A DNA stretch of 64,000 nucleotides. Origin: Candidatus Solibacter usitatus (GTDB taxonomy: Bacteria > Acidobacteriota > Terriglobia > Bryobacterales > Bryobacteraceae). Under the pieces are notes generated by a model. The model did not search any database, was not told the DNA's origin, and saw only the letters and a program-made list of their open reading frames with translations. This document shows, in pieces, positions 15,179 to 24,736 of this stretch (positions are counted from its first letter, which is position 1; every line of letters begins with the position of its first letter). Both the position numbers and the translations under genes were made by a program. Where the stretch lies: contig JACRBC010000068.1 in NCBI GenBank assembly GCA_016213245.1, positions 1-64,000 of the forward strand. Reading direction: 5' to 3'.

Positions 15179-18100
15179 ATGCTTTCCCAACTGAAACAGA
15201 TCGCCGTTTTGATGTTGCTGGCGGCGGTAACGGTGAGCGGGCAGTCGTTCACGGCGAGCGTGGTGGGCAACGTCACCGATTCGTCCGGCGCGGCGATTCC
15301 CAACGTGCGCATCGTGGCCATCAACACCGCCACCAACGCCAAGGCGGAAGGACGCAGCGACGGCACGGGGCGCTACGTGGTGGCGCAGGTGCAGCCGGGC
15401 GTGTACACGCTGGAAGCGGCGGCGGCGGGCTTTAAGAAGTTCGTGCAAAGCCGCGTCGAGCTGGCGGTGGGGCAGCAGGCCAAGATCGACATCGGGATGG
15501 CGGTGGGCGAGATCACCGAGAACGTGACGGTGGAGGCGACGGTGTCGACGATCGAGACGACGACGTCGACGATCGGCAAGGTGGTGTCGAACAAGGCGAT
15601 TCTGAACCTGCCGCTGAACTCGCGCAACATCTATTCGCTGATCTACCTGACGCCCGGCGTGGCAGGCTCCATCGGGAACAACTACAACAGCATGAGCTAC
15701 TCCATCAACGGGGCGCGGGCGTCGATGATGGACACGCTGATCGACGGGGCGACGGCGTCGCACCCGACGGTGCAGGGCTATTCGGGGATCTCGGCGTTTC
15801 CGAGCGTCGACGCGATCGGGGAGTTCAAGGTGCTGGGCGCGAACTTCCAGGCCGAGTACGGGCGGACGGCCGGCAGCGTGCTGAACGTGGTGTACAAGTC
15901 GGGCACCAACGACTTCCACGGCACGGCCTACGAGTTCCTGCGCAACTCGAAGCTGGACGCCAACACGTTCTACAACAACGTGCGGGGCCTGCCGCTCTCG
16001 AGTTTCAAGCGGAGCCAGTACGGGGGCACGTTCGGCGGGCCGGTGAAGCGCGACCGGACGTTCTTCATGAGCTCGTACGAAGGCCTTCGGCAGCGCAACT
16101 TCAGTTCAAGGACGTCGACTGTGCCCACGGCGCTGGAGCGTGCCGGCAATTTCACGCAGACGTTCGCGGGAGCGAACAACCCGGTGGTGATCTACGACCC
16201 ATGGACGACGCGGGCGAGCGGCAGCGCGTTTGTGCGGGATGCGTTTCCGGGCAACGTGGTGCCGGCGGGACGTCAGGACAAGGTCGGCCAGAACTACACG
16301 AAGTACTACCCGCAGCCGAACACGCAGGGGGCGGCTTACACCAACGCCAACAACTACTACAACCAGGGATCGTCCACTTTGGATATCGACCAGATCGACG
16401 GGCGGTTCGACCACAGCTTCACGTCGAACCAGCGGCTGTTCGTGCGCTACTCCTACCGCAACCAGGACAGCCTTCCGGCCGTGCTGTGGCCGGCGGAGCT
16501 GAAGGCGGCCGAGACCACCAACAACGAGCGCAACCGCATGCACAACGGGGTGATCGACTACACGGCAACGCCGAACGCGACGACGGTGCTGTCGGTGCGC
16601 GGAGGGCTGGCGCGCAGTCTGTATTTCTACGAGAACCTGGGGCTGGGCTTTCTGGCGTCGTCGCTGGGATTGCCGGCGGCGCTGGACACGGCGGGCGGCT
16701 TGTCGATGTTCCCACAGCTTTCCGCATCGGGCTACACGACGCTGGGCAACCAGGACAACCGCTACAACGCATTCATGACCTACACGCTGGCCGGCAGCAT
16801 GACGAAGCTCAAGGGCGCGCACACGTTAAAGGCAGGCTACGACGGGAGGCTGATCCGGGTGAACAATCGGGAGTCGCGGGCGACGTCGGGCACGTTCGCA
16901 TTCACGGCCGGATTCACGCAGGGGCCGAATCCGAACACGGCGGCGTCCAACCGCGGCAACTCCATCGCCAGCCTGCTGCTGGGAACGGGGAGCAGCGGAT
17001 CGCTGATCCAGAGCTTCAAGGACGCCGCGGCGCAGAGCGTGTACACGGCGCTGTACTTCCAGGACGACTGGCGGATTACCAAGAAGCTGACGCTCAACCT
17101 GGGCCTGCGCTACGACCTGGACACGCCGCGGACGGAGCGCTACAACCGGATGAACTACTTCGACCCGGCGGCGCGTTCTCCGCTGGCGGACAAGGCGCCT
17201 GGCTACTCGAACCTGCGGGGCGGACTGGTGTTTGTGGGAGTGAACGGGCAGCCGCGCACGCAGTACATCATGGACACCAACAATCTGGCGCCGCGCATCG
17301 GTTTTGCTTACCAGGTGGCGCCGAAGACGACCATCCGCGGCGGATTCGGCAACATCTACGCCATCTCGCTGCAGCAGGCGCACGGCACTGTGGGGCCGTT
17401 CGGCTTCCGCACGCAGACGCCGTGGGTGAGCACCATCGACGGCATCACGCCGAACTACCTGGTGTCCAATCCCTACCCGGCGGGCTTCCAGGCCACGCCC
17501 GGCTCCTCCCAGGGCCTGCTGACGCAGGCGGGGGCCAACATCCAGGCGCCGGTGCAGGAGACGCTGACCCCTTACTCCATGCAGTGGAACTTCAACGTGC
17601 AGCGCAGCCTGCCGGGCGACATCCTGCTGGAGGCGGCCTACGTGGGAACGCGCGGCTTGCAGCTTTCGCGCAACGACGAGGGCGGGCTGAGTCTGAACCA
17701 GTTGGACCCGAAGTACATGGCGCTGGGGTCGCAGTTGAACCAGACGGTGGACAATCCCTTCTACGGGATCGTCAACAGCGGCGTGCTGGCGGCGGCGAGG
17801 ATCAGCCGGGCGCAACTGCTGCGGCCGTATCCTCAGTTCACCGACGTGATCCCGTTGTATTCGACGGGCGCGTCGGCGAACTATCACTCGCTGCAGGTGT
17901 CGTTCAGCAAGCGCTTTTCGCGCGGCTTCCAGTTTGAGGGCAGCTACACCTGGGCCAAGGCGATTCAGGAGGCTTTAAGCCACGCCGACAGCTACAACAT
18001 GCGCGCCTCGCGCTCGCTGGCCGATTACGACGTGGCGCACCGTTTCGTGGTGAGCTACATCTACGAACTGCCGTTCGGCAAGGGGCGCAGATTCGGCGCG

Positions 18101-18583
18101 GACTGGAAGGGGCTGACCAACGCCGTGCTGGGCGGCTGGCAGTTCAACGGCTTCACGAGTGTGCAGACGGGAACGCCGCTGTCGATCTCGGCCAACAACG
18201 TGGCGGGGCTCTTCAATTCGCGCGGACTGGCCAACAACAACGGCACAAGCGCGAAGCGGACGGGCGACATCCACGACAGGCTGTTGAAGTACTTCGACAC
18301 CAGCGTCTTCTCGCAGCCGGCGGCGTTCACGTTCGGCAACACGCAACCGTCGTCGCCGGATCTGCGTTCGCCGGGCGTGAGAAACTGGGACCTGTCGCTG
18401 TTCAAGGACTTCCGCATCACCGAGAAGTTGCAGCTTCAGTTCCGCACCGAGGCGTTCAACGCGTTGAACACCGTGCGGTTCGGCAGCCCGAACACGTCGG
18501 TGACGTCGAACCAGTTCGGGCAGATCAGCACACAGGCGAACTCGCCGCGGCAGGTTCAGTTCGGGCTGAAACTGCTGTTCTAA
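15179..18583 (+). CDS. Oar-like TonB-dependent receptor with carboxypeptidase-regulatory domain
   Basis: An 1134-residue outer-membrane protein. The start at 15179 has GAGGAGG upstream; the frame extends 15 codons further without a ribosome site. A signal peptide (residues 1-22, ending VSGQS) is followed by a carboxypeptidase-D regulatory b-sandwich (residues ~25-105, [16 protein letters not shown]) and a TonB plug ([18 protein letters not shown]). The large b-barrel includes [21 protein letters not shown] and the terminal [10 protein letters not shown] ending in Phe, as outer-membrane barrels do. This architecture is expanded in Acidobacteria. It probably imports a large substrate, identity unknown. 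Two phosphoesterase-like genes follow after 19 bases. Confidence 0.92.
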   Translation: MLSQLKQIAVLMLLAAVTVSGQSFTASVVGNVTDSSGAAIPNVRIVAINTATNAKAEGRSDGTGRYVVAQVQPGVYTLEAAAAGFKKFVQSRVELAVGQQAKIDIGMAVGEITENVTVEATVSTIETTTSTIGKVVSNKAILNLPLNSRNIYSLIYLTPGVAGSIGNNYNSMSYSINGARASMMDTLIDGATASHPTVQGYSGISAFPSVDAIGEFKVLGANFQAEYGRTAGSVLNVVYKSGTNDFHGTAYEFLRNSKLDANTFYNNVRGLPLSSFKRSQYGGTFGGPVKRDRTFFMSSYEGLRQRNFSSRTSTVPTALERAGNFTQTFAGANNPVVIYDPWTTRASGSAFVRDAFPGNVVPAGRQDKVGQNYTKYYPQPNTQGAAYTNANNYYNQGSSTLDIDQIDGRFDHSFTSNQRLFVRYSYRNQDSLPAVLWPAELKAAETTNNERNRMHNGVIDYTATPNATTVLSVRGGLARSLYFYENLGLGFLASSLGLPAALDTAGGLSMFPQLSASGYTTLGNQDNRYNAFMTYTLAGSMTKLKGAHTLKAGYDGRLIRVNNRESRATSGTFAFTAGFTQGPNPNTAASNRGNSIASLLLGTGSSGSLIQSFKDAAAQSVYTALYFQDDWRITKKLTLNLGLRYDLDTPRTERYNRMNYFDPAARSPLADKAPGYSNLRGGLVFVGVNGQPRTQYIMDTNNLAPRIGFAYQVAPKTTIRGGFGNIYAISLQQAHGTVGPFGFRTQTPWVSTIDGITPNYLVSNPYPAGFQATPGSSQGLLTQAGANIQAPVQETLTPYSMQWNFNVQRSLPGDILLEAAYVGTRGLQLSRNDEGGLSLNQLDPKYMALGSQLNQTVDNPFYGIVNSGVLAAARISRAQLLRPYPQFTDVIPLYSTGASANYHSLQVSFSKRFSRGFQFEGSYTWAKAIQEALSHADSYNMRASRSLADYDVAHRFVVSYIYELPFGKGRRFGADWKGLTNAVLGGWQFNGFTSVQTGTPLSISANNVAGLFNSRGLANNNGTSAKRTGDIHDRLLKYFDTSVFSQPAAFTFGNTQPSSPDLRSPGVRNWDLSLFKDFRITEKLQLQFRTEAFNALNTVRFGSPNTSVTSNQFGQISTQANSPRQVQFGLKLLF

Positions 18584-18602
18584 GCGCAGCCGGAGGAGCA
18601 CG

Positions 18603-21080
18603 ATGCAAAGACACGCGTGGGTGATGGCGGCGGGGATCGCCGCGGCGGCGGCGGCCCTGGTGGGCGAGCAGGCGGGCGTGTTCGCCGTGCTGTCGAGCGC
18701 GGCGAAGCCCGGCCGCCAGCCGGGCGGGGCGTGGCTGATCCCGACCAATCAACTGGTGGCGCCGGCGGCGCGGATGCAGGCGATCGCGGGCCGTCCGGTG
18801 GACATGGCGCTGGACCCGCAGGGGCGCACGCTGGCGGTGCTGAACATGCGGGCGGTGGAGTTCTACGAGCCGCTATCGGGCGGGCGGCTGGCCTCGGCCG
18901 CATCGCGGTCGACGTCGTACGCGGGGGTGGCGTTCGCGCCGGACGGGGCGGAGCTGTGGGCCAGCGAGGCCGACAGGAGCGGGCGCGAAGGAGTGCTGAT
19001 CGTGCGGCTGGGCGCCAATGGCCTGCCGGCGGGCGAGGAGCGGATCGCGCTGGAGGGCCACCCGGCGCCGGTGGGGATCGCATTCACAAAGGACGGGGCG
19101 AAGGTGTTCGTGGCGCTGAGCCGGAAGAACGCGCTGGCGGTGTTCGACCGCGCGAGCAGAAAACTGGAGCGGGAGATTCCCGTGGGGATGGCGCCGCACG
19201 GCGTGGCCGTGGACGACGCGCGCGGGCAGGTGTTTGTGACCAACCGCGGCGGGCGGGCGGCGCGCGAGGGAGAGCCGACGTCGCCATCGGCGGGCGCAAG
19301 GATCGCAACGGACGCGCGGACGGGCAGCGCGGCGCGGGGGACCGTCTCGGTGGTGAACGTGAAGACGTGGTCGGTGCGGGAGGTGGAGACGGGGCTGGCG
19401 CCGTCGGGCCTGGCGTTGAGCCCGGACGGCGGCACGGTGGCGGTGGCCAACGGGCATTCCGACACGGTGACGCTGATCGACACGGGCGAGCTGAAGACGA
19501 GCGAATTGAAAGTGCCGGTCTGGCCCGAAGGGAGCTTCGGCAGCCAGCCGGATACGGTGGCGTGGTCGCCCGACGGGCGTACGCTGTACGTGGCCTGCGG
19601 CGGGACCAATTCGGTGGCGGTGTTCCGCGGGCGCAAGTTCACCGGGGCCATTCCGGCGGGGTGGTTCCCGTCGGCGCTGGCGGTGGAACGCGGCGGCGCG
19701 CTGCACGTGGCGAGCATCAAGGGGACGGGCAACACGGCGAAGGGCGACGGGACGTTCAACACGCACAACTGGGAGGGGATGCTGCAACGGATGCAGGCGC
19801 CGGCGGACGCGGCGCTGAAGGCGGGGTTGCGCGAGGTGAAGGCGGCCAACATGCCGAAGTTCGCCCCTTCGGGTGGCGTCGGGAACCTGCGCTCGCTGGG
19901 CATCCGGCACGTGTTCCTGATCGTCAATGAGAACCGCACCTACGACCAGGTGTTCGGCGACATCGAGAAGGGCAACGGCGACGCGAAGATGGCGATCTAC
20001 GGCCGGCAGGTGACGCCGAACAAGCACGCGCTGGCGGAGCGCTATGTGCTGCTGGACAACCTGCACTCGACCGGCGCAATCAGCTTCGACGGCCACCAGT
20101 GGCTCATGATGGCGTTTGTGAGCGACTACACGCAGCGGGCGTTCGCCGGTTCGCCGCGCGGCTATGCGTGGAGGATGGAGGACGCGCTGGGCGTATCGCC
20201 GAAGGGCTTCTTCTGGATGGGCGCGCCGGCCTGGGTCCGGACGCGGATCTACGGCGAGTTCTGCCTGCCGGTGGCGGGGCGCGGCGCGAAGACGTGGACG
20301 GAATACTGGGAGTCGTACAAGCAGGGCAACTGGGCGGAGAAGGTAGGGTGCAGCGCGGAGGGCGTACCGGCGTTGAGGGCGCTGATGAGCCCGAGCTTCC
20401 CCGGTTACGACAACAAGATCGCGGACCAGATCCGGGCCGATGAGTTCCTGCGCGAGTTGGGCGAGAGGGACGCCGCGGGCACGGTGGCCGAGATTAACGT
20501 GCTGGCGCTGAACGCGGACCATACATCGGGCACGTCGCCCGGGTATCCGACGCCGCGGGCGATGGTGGCGGATAACGACCTGGCGGTGGGGCGCATCGTG
20601 GAGGGGATCTCGAAGAGCAGGGTGTGGAAGCAGAGCCTGGTGCTGGTGATCGAAGACGACGCGCAGAACGGCGTGGACCACGTGGACGGGCACCGGACGG
20701 TCGGGTTGATGGTGGGGCCGCATGTGCGGCGCGGGGCGGTGGACTCGAACTACTACACGCAGCTCTCCATGATCCGGACGATCCAGGAGATCTTCCAGAT
20801 TCCGCCGCGGACGGCGTTCCTCAGGAATTCGCGGGCGATGACGAGCGTGTTCACGCCGGAGGCGGACGCGCGGGCCTATGAAGCGCAGCCGGCGCAGATC
20901 AGGTTGAATGAGATGAATTCGGAGCTGAAGGCGCTGCGGGGGCGGCAGTTGTGGGCGGCGCGGGAATCGGCGGCGATGAACTGGGCCGATGTGGACGATG
21001 TACCGACCGAGACACTGAACCGGATTTTGTGGTGGGACGCAAAGGGATACGACGCAGCGTATCCGGCGAGAAAGAGATAA
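18603..21080 (+). CDS. Secreted YncE-like propeller / phosphoesterase fusion, paralog 1
   Basis: An 825-residue exported protein with a signal segment at residues 1-28. Residues ~55-390 form a YncE-type b-propeller (repeats such as SPDGGTVAVANGHSDTVTLID and SPDGRTLYVACGGTNSVAV). Residues ~430-790 are a PF04185-type alkaline-phosphatase-superfamily domain with NENRTYDQVFGDI, FDGHQWLM and EDDAQNGVDHVDGHRT, the last carrying likely metal ligands. The family hydrolyses phosphate mono- or diesters, including phospholipids. It follows the Oar receptor by 19 bases and precedes its paralog by 4, so all three look like one transcript. Confidence 0.88.
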   Translation: MQRHAWVMAAGIAAAAAALVGEQAGVFAVLSSAAKPGRQPGGAWLIPTNQLVAPAARMQAIAGRPVDMALDPQGRTLAVLNMRAVEFYEPLSGGRLASAASRSTSYAGVAFAPDGAELWASEADRSGREGVLIVRLGANGLPAGEERIALEGHPAPVGIAFTKDGAKVFVALSRKNALAVFDRASRKLEREIPVGMAPHGVAVDDARGQVFVTNRGGRAAREGEPTSPSAGARIATDARTGSAARGTVSVVNVKTWSVREVETGLAPSGLALSPDGGTVAVANGHSDTVTLIDTGELKTSELKVPVWPEGSFGSQPDTVAWSPDGRTLYVACGGTNSVAVFRGRKFTGAIPAGWFPSALAVERGGALHVASIKGTGNTAKGDGTFNTHNWEGMLQRMQAPADAALKAGLREVKAANMPKFAPSGGVGNLRSLGIRHVFLIVNENRTYDQVFGDIEKGNGDAKMAIYGRQVTPNKHALAERYVLLDNLHSTGAISFDGHQWLMMAFVSDYTQRAFAGSPRGYAWRMEDALGVSPKGFFWMGAPAWVRTRIYGEFCLPVAGRGAKTWTEYWESYKQGNWAEKVGCSAEGVPALRALMSPSFPGYDNKIADQIRADEFLRELGERDAAGTVAEINVLALNADHTSGTSPGYPTPRAMVADNDLAVGRIVEGISKSRVWKQSLVLVIEDDAQNGVDHVDGHRTVGLMVGPHVRRGAVDSNYYTQLSMIRTIQEIFQIPPRTAFLRNSRAMTSVFTPEADARAYEAQPAQIRLNEMNSELKALRGRQLWAARESAAMNWADVDDVPTETLNRILWWDAKGYDAAYPARKR

Positions 21081-21084
21081 AGGC

Positions 21085-23616
21085 ATGAAGGCGAGATTGT
21101 TCCTGATGGGCGCGGCGGCCGCGTTGGCCGCAGGCTTGATTACGGCAGAGCAGAGCGGCGTGTTCGCCGTGTTGTCGAGCACGGCCAAGCCGGGCAAGCA
21201 GCCGGGCGGGGCGTGGCTGATTCCGACGACGCAATTGCTGGCCCCGTGGGGCGCGCCGGTGATGATCGAAGGGAGGCCGGTGGACGCGGCGTTCGACGCG
21301 GAGACGAAGGTGCTGGCCGTATTGAATTCGCGCGCGGTGCTGTTCTACGACGCGACGGCCTCCTCGCTGCTGGGCCAGGTGAAATCGGCGTCGACTTCGT
21401 ACGCAGGCGTGGCGTTCCGGCCGGGCACGCGGGAGGTGTGGGCGAGCGAGGCGAAGCGGAACGGTCCGGACGGCCTGCTGGTGATTACTGTGGACGAGCG
21501 CGGCGCGCCGGTGAAGGAGGAGCGGAAGGCGCTGGCGCCGCATCCGCTGCCGATCGGCATCGCGTTCAGCCGGGACGGAGGGACGGCCTACGTGGCGATG
21601 AGCCGCAGCAACACGCTGGCGGTGATGGACGCCGCGACGCGGGAGGTGAGGAAGGAGATCGCGGTGGGCATGGCGCCGTTCTTCGTGGCGGTGGCCGAGG
21701 AGGCCGGCAAGGTGTTCGTGTCGAACCGCGGAGGGCGGAGGCCGGCGGCGGGGGACACGCTGGCGCCGACCAGCGGGTCGAAGATCGCGAGCCACGCCGA
21801 GACGGGCTCGTCGGTGAGCGGCACGGTGAGCGTGGTGGACATGAAGACGGGCGCGGTGGAAGAGGTAGCGGTGGGGCTGGCGCCGTCTGGCGTGGCGGTG
21901 AGTCCGGACGGGAAGACGGTGGCGGTGGCCAACGGCCACAGCGACAGCGTGACGCTGATCGACGTGGCGACGTTGAAGACGAAGGACGTGAAGATCCCGG
22001 CGTGGCCGGAGGGAACGACGGGCAGCATTCCGGCGCACGTGGCGTATGCGCCCGACGGGCGGACGCTGTACGTGCTGTGCGGCGGCATGAACGCGGTGGC
22101 GGTGGTGCGGGACGGCAAGGTGGCGGGAGCGCTGCCGACGGGCTGGTTCCCGTCGGGGATCGCGGTGGACGGCAAGGGCGGGCTGCGGGTGGTCTCAATC
22201 AAAGGAACGGGCAACACGGCGCTGCGGGGCGGCAACTTCCGCTCGACGGCGTATGAAGGCATGTTGCAGGCGATACCGGCGCCGGGCGAAGCGCAGTGGA
22301 AGGCCGGCCTGCGCGAGGTGCGGGCGGCGAACGCGCCGAAGTTCACGCCGGCGGGCGGAGTGGAGAACCTGGCGGCACTAGGGATCAAGCACGTGTTCTT
22401 CATCATCAAGGAGAACCGCACGTACGATCAGGTGTTCGGAGCGATCGGCAAGGGCGACGGCGATCCGAAGCTGACGATGTTCGGGCGCGAGGTGACGCCG
22501 AACCACCACGCGCTGGCGGAGCGCTACGTGCTGCTGGACAACTTCCACGCGTCGAGCTCGATCAGCTTCGACGGGCACCAGTGGCTGATGATGGCGTTCG
22601 TGAGCGACTACACGCAGCGGGCCTTTGCGGCGTCGCCGCGGGGGTACGCGTGGGACATGAGCGACGCGCTGACGGTGTCGCCGGCGGGCTTCTTCTGGCA
22701 GGGCGCGCCGCCGGAGGTGGCGGTGAGGATCTACGGCGAGTTCTGCCTGCCGGGCAAGTTCGACCCGGCGACCGAGCAGGCCGAGGACATCACCGAGCGG
22801 CGCGGGCGGACGTGGGCCGACTACTGGAAGCTGTACAAGGAAGGAACGTGGCGGGACCAGGTGGGGTGCAGCGCGGCGGGGCTACCGGCGTTGAAGAAGC
22901 TGATGAGCCCGAGCTATCCGCAGGACGATACGGTGATCACGGACCAGATCCGGGCGGAGGAATTCCTGCGGGAGCTGGGCGAGCGGGAGAAGAGCGGGGT
23001 GATGGCGAACATCAACGTGATCACGTTGACGTCGGACCATACCAACGGGACCAATCCGAACTCGCCGACGCCACGGGCGATGGTGGCGGACAACGATCTG
23101 GCGCTGGGGCGGATGGTGGAGGGCATCTCGAAGAGCCGGTTCTGGAAGGACAGCCTGATCCTGGTGGTGGAGGACGACGCGCAGAACGGGATCGACCACG
23201 TGGACGGGCACAGGACGGTGGCGCTGGCGATCGGGCCGAAGGTGCGGCGGGGGGCGCTGGACTCGAACCACTACAACCAGGTCTCGATGGTGAGGACGAT
23301 CCAGGAGGTATTCCGGATCCCGGCGCGGACGCCGTGGCTGCGCTCGGCGCGGGCGATGAAGAGCGTGTTCACGCCGGAGGCGGACGCGCGGCCGTACGAG
23401 TGCCTGCCGGCGCGGATCAAGCTGGACGAGATGAATCCGCCGGCCAGGGCGCTGCGGGGCAGGGCGAGGCAGGCGGCGGAGGAGTCCGCGCGGATGAACT
23501 GGGCGGATGTGGACGACATCCCGAGCGATGCCTTGAACCGCATCCTGTGGGGGGCGGTGAAGGGGTGGGAGACGCCTTACCCGAGCACCGGGGCGAGGAT
23601 GCGCCAGGCGCCGTAG
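21085..23616 (+). CDS. Secreted YncE-like propeller / phosphoesterase fusion, paralog 2
   Basis: An 843-residue protein with the same layout as its upstream neighbour: signal (residues 1-24), propeller (PDGKTVAVANGHSDSVTLID), then the phosphoesterase domain (KENRTYDQVFGAI, FDGHQWLMMAF, EDDAQNGIDHVDGHRT). The two share long identical stretches from end to end, so they are a tandem duplication. This copy has a short insertion around residues 555-570 (PGKFDPATEQAEDITERRG) that the first lacks, near the active-site domain. The last 40 bases overlap the convergent DUF2752 gene. It may differ in substrate from paralog 1. Confidence 0.88.
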   Translation: MKARLFLMGAAAALAAGLITAEQSGVFAVLSSTAKPGKQPGGAWLIPTTQLLAPWGAPVMIEGRPVDAAFDAETKVLAVLNSRAVLFYDATASSLLGQVKSASTSYAGVAFRPGTREVWASEAKRNGPDGLLVITVDERGAPVKEERKALAPHPLPIGIAFSRDGGTAYVAMSRSNTLAVMDAATREVRKEIAVGMAPFFVAVAEEAGKVFVSNRGGRRPAAGDTLAPTSGSKIASHAETGSSVSGTVSVVDMKTGAVEEVAVGLAPSGVAVSPDGKTVAVANGHSDSVTLIDVATLKTKDVKIPAWPEGTTGSIPAHVAYAPDGRTLYVLCGGMNAVAVVRDGKVAGALPTGWFPSGIAVDGKGGLRVVSIKGTGNTALRGGNFRSTAYEGMLQAIPAPGEAQWKAGLREVRAANAPKFTPAGGVENLAALGIKHVFFIIKENRTYDQVFGAIGKGDGDPKLTMFGREVTPNHHALAERYVLLDNFHASSSISFDGHQWLMMAFVSDYTQRAFAASPRGYAWDMSDALTVSPAGFFWQGAPPEVAVRIYGEFCLPGKFDPATEQAEDITERRGRTWADYWKLYKEGTWRDQVGCSAAGLPALKKLMSPSYPQDDTVITDQIRAEEFLRELGEREKSGVMANINVITLTSDHTNGTNPNSPTPRAMVADNDLALGRMVEGISKSRFWKDSLILVVEDDAQNGIDHVDGHRTVALAIGPKVRRGALDSNHYNQVSMVRTIQEVFRIPARTPWLRSARAMKSVFTPEADARPYECLPARIKLDEMNPPARALRGRARQAAEESARMNWADVDDIPSDALNRILWGAVKGWETPYPSTGARMRQAP

Positions 23617-23954
23617 AGACCGAAGAGCAACAGCAGGCAGTGGAAGACGCGCGCCTGGGAGAACGCCGGGAATGCCGCTGCTCTGCCCGCGAGTCCGGAC
23701 ACGAGGCCCCAGACGAAGAGGGCGAAGACCAGGGGGCTGAGGGCGTGAAGGCGGAGGGCGGCAGAGAGGCCGCCGTGGCCGATGGCGCAGAGGGCGCGGG
23801 TCATGCCGCAGAGCGGGCACGGCAGGCCGCTGAGGCGGAGGAAGGGGCAGAAGAGCCAGGCGGGCGGCGCGGCGGTGATGAAGAAGGCGAGCGCCGAGCC
23901 GCAGAAGAGAGCCTTGAGAGCGTGCGGACTACTGAGGAGGCGCGGGAGAGGCAA
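23577..23954 (-). CDS. DUF2752 membrane protein
   Basis: A 125-residue membrane protein with the DUF2752 signature: CPFLRLSGLPCPLCGMTRALCAIGHG near residues 36-61, including the paired CPLCGMTR cysteines. Three hydrophobic segments are visible. Function of the family is unknown. The upstream zinc-ribbon membrane protein gene overlaps it by 26 bases, so the two are co-translated. In other genomes DUF2752 genes often sit beside zinc-ribbon membrane proteins. Its end overlaps the convergent phosphoesterase gene by 40 bases. Confidence 0.82.
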   Translation of the reverse strand: MPLPRLLSSPHALKALFCGSALAFFITAAPPAWLFCPFLRLSGLPCPLCGMTRALCAIGHGGLSAALRLHALSPLVFALFVWGLVSGLAGRAAAFPAFSQARVFHCLLLLFGLYGAWRILAPVLG

Positions 23955-24633
23955 ATCCGACGAGCTCCTTGTAAGCGACCGTGATCGCCGCGTAGTAGAT
24001 GGGCAAGGTGACGAGCAGGCCGACCAGACAGGCGAGCGCGCCGAGGATCTGAATTCCGATCAGGGCGAGGAGGAAGATGGTGAAGCCGAAGTAGTCCTGC
24101 TTGACGATGGCGTGCGAGGCCTGCATGGCGGGCCAGAAGTCGAGCTTGCGATCGATGATGAGGAGGTAGGTGAACTGGTACATCGCGACAACGACCAAGG
24201 CGCCGACGATGCAGGCGAAAAGGCCGAGGAAGCTGAATACGGCGATGACGATGCAGGCGGCGAGGGAAGGCACGAAGAAGTTGAAGCCTTTGAAGAGGTC
24301 GCCGAGGTCGGCGCGGCCGCCGAGCACCACGCGCCAGCAGACGATGTGGATGCCGGCGAGCATGGGGCCCTGCAAGATGAGGGGCACGACGGCGCTGACG
24401 ATGGACATGACGATGATGATGAGGGCGAACATGCCGAGCTGGGCGGTGACCAGCGTCCAGGCGGCGCCGATCCAGCGGCCGGTGTGAGCCTGGCAGCCGG
24501 CCGGGACGGTGAAGGAGGCGGCTGGGGCGAAGACGGGCGGCGGCGGAGGCGGAGCGCCTCCCAGGGTGGTCCCGCACTGGGGACAGAAGCGGGTCTCGGC
24601 GGTCACCTGGGCGCCGCAGTGGGTGCAGAACAT
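23929..24633 (-). CDS. Zinc-ribbon multi-pass membrane protein
   Basis: A 234-residue protein starting at ATG 24633, with AGGAGG 8 bases upstream. A zinc ribbon (FCTHCG...FCPQCG, residues 2-21) is joined by a proline-rich linker (GGAPPPPPPVF) to five or so membrane helices. The membrane part resembles DUF975-type integral proteins (DLFKGFNFFVPSL). It overlaps the DUF2752 gene downstream by 26 bases. Function unknown; a membrane-organising or sensing role is possible. The divergent glycosyltransferase starts 103 bases away. Confidence 0.75.
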   Translation of the reverse strand: MFCTHCGAQVTAETRFCPQCGTTLGGAPPPPPPVFAPAASFTVPAGCQAHTGRWIGAAWTLVTAQLGMFALIIIVMSIVSAVVPLILQGPMLAGIHIVCWRVVLGGRADLGDLFKGFNFFVPSLAACIVIAVFSFLGLFACIVGALVVVAMYQFTYLLIIDRKLDFWPAMQASHAIVKQDYFGFTIFLLALIGIQILGALACLVGLLVTLPIYYAAITVAYKELVGFASPAPPQ

Positions 24634-24736
24634 GAGAGGGCCTCCTGGCTGGCTGAGTCCCATCAATCTACCTGAAACTCCGGCCGAGCGCCACCGTACC
24701 GCGCCAAGAAACTATACTGTTGACCTGGTCCAAGAT

